Assembly: GCA_019312705.1 (NCBI GenBank)
Contig: JAFDCW010000324.1
Span: 1 to 5,869 of the forward strand
Direction of reading: 5' to 3'
Source of the DNA: Deltaproteobacteria bacterium
Lineage (GTDB): Bacteria; Myxococcota; Polyangia; Polyangiales; B10-G4
DNA length: 5,869 nucleotides
Each line of letters begins with the position of its first letter. Position 1 is the first letter of the stretch. The notes under the pieces are model-generated. The model was not told the origin of the DNA and searched no databases. It saw nothing but the letters and a program-made list of their open reading frames with translations. The position numbers and the translations under genes are program-made. This document shows positions 5,204 through 5,869 of this stretch, one piece after another.

Positions 5204-5869
5204 TCAATCGCGCCGCACCGTCGTTTCGAGGCGGGCGCCTTCGAAGGCCTGCTGGCAGGCGCCGAGGTCGTGCTCGGGGACGTTTGCGGGGGCTTGGCAG
5301 AAGAGCGTCAGGGTCACGCCTTCGGCGCCGATGACTCGAGCGTAGACGCGGCCTCCGTCGGGAGTGCGCAGCTCGAACTCGGATGCCGTCTCTCCTTGGT
5401 ATTCGACGTCGTAGCGGTCGACGAGGTCGGCACCCTCGGAGCGGAGGAGGTTCGCGTAGATGCCCGCGCACAGGGCGGTGGTGCCGACGCACCACTGGGT
5501 CTTGGCGAAGAGCTCGGTGCCGTTCGGGCTCACCGCGCCGCCGGATGGGCCGGCGGACGCGCTGAAGCGCCAGCCTACGGGCAGCGGGTGATGCCAGCCG
5601 AGGCCGCGAATGAGGGCGCCGTTTTGGTGCACGTCGGGCGCGTCGACGACGAACCTAGCGACGTCATCTACGGCGAAGCGGTTGGGATAGCCGTCGACCC
5701 GATCTCGGGCGACCTCTTCGAGGAGCGAGTGCATGGCGTCTCGCATCACGTCATTCATCAAGCCGCTGTTGGAGCCCATGGTGCAGCGCCAGGTGCTGAA
5801 GCGTTCGGCGTCCGCCGCGAGGCGCGTCGGACTCGCCAGGACTTCCCCGGTCTGTGGGTTCACCACGAA
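5204..5869 (-). CDS. Unrecognised protein, probably exported, 5' end missing
   Basis: The frame is open from the right edge to a TGA at 5204-5206, giving 221 visible residues. The first visible codon is TTC, and there is no convincing internal start, so the gene very probably begins beyond the window. I do not recognise the family. The visible part begins FVVNPQTGEVLASP, contains a helical Met-rich segment around residues 36-55 (MNDVMRDAMHSLLEEVA), then GWHHPLPVGWRFSASAG (91-107), WCVGTTALC (126-134) and alternating beta-type sequence to the end. Five Cys (29, 127, 134, 191, 205) in an otherwise soluble sequence suggest a disulfide-bearing exported protein, but the signal region is out of view. 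It lies upstream of the toxin-antitoxin operon on the same strand, with 125 bp between its stop and the antitoxin start. That gap holds the antitoxin's own promoter, so no functional link is implied. Confidence 0.82.
   Translation of the reverse strand, partial: FVVNPQTGEVLASPTRLAADAERFSTWRCTMGSNSGLMNDVMRDAMHSLLEEVARDRVDGYPNRFAVDDVARFVVDAPDVHQNGALIRGLGWHHPLPVGWRFSASAGPSGGAVSPNGTELFAKTQWCVGTTALCAGIYANLLRSEGADLVDRYDVEYQGETASEFELRTPDGGRVYARVIGAEGVTLTLFCQAPANVPEHDLGACQQAFEGARLETTVRRD

Noticed and set aside
5079..5495. Upstream extension of the antitoxin frame to a 231-residue protein
   Set aside because: The added part is Arg/Pro-rich low-complexity sequence overlapping the 3' end of the neighbouring gene in another frame. 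A ribosome binding site, promoter and operator all point to the start at 5078.

Overview
The window is GC-rich DNA, about two thirds G+C by eye, with tightly packed genes and long spurious antisense frames. The gene content suggests a member of the Myxococcota, perhaps the Polyangia/Sandaracinus side: several predicted exported or lipoprotein products, a Cys-rich lipoprotein with a MopE-type Asp-rich metal-binding segment, and a C-type-lectin-like domain. This is inference from style; no marker gene is present to prove the taxonomy.

Layout. Positions 1-1858 (+) hold the 3' end of a small predicted envelope protein with a lipocalin-like beta pattern. It is followed 16 bp later by a Tat-type lipoprotein of the fold-type III PLP family (alanine racemase N-terminal / D-serine dehydratase / D-threonine aldolase-like), and the two probably form an operon. 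A convergent junction of only 19 bp (1859-1877) separates them from the minus-strand genes. These are, read leftwards from the right edge: an unrecognised Cys-containing protein cut by the window end (5204-5869); a two-gene type II toxin-antitoxin module (RHH/DUF1778-like antitoxin 4800-5078, GNAT toxin 4286-4816) with its own promoter and operator; an exported alpha/beta hydrolase (3164-4216); and a lipoprotein with MopE-like and C-type-lectin-like domains (1878-3098).

How the parts work together. The antitoxin and toxin are clearly a unit: their genes overlap by 17 bp, the toxin ribosome binding site lies inside the antitoxin gene, and three CATG tetramers exactly 10 bp apart lie at the predicted transcription start, as expected for an autoregulated RHH repressor. 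The other genes look like independent cell-envelope functions, and I see no evidence that they form a pathway with the module. No stretch over 300 bp lacks a gene. I see no tRNA, rRNA, CRISPR, insertion sequence or convincing intrinsic terminator.

The points most worth a second look are the exported PLP enzyme, whose usual metal-binding His-x-Cys/Asp motif reads Gln-x-Asp; the helically phased operator of the GNAT module; and the lectin-like domain that has lost both partners of one canonical disulfide. I do not see a clearly unprecedented multi-gene system.
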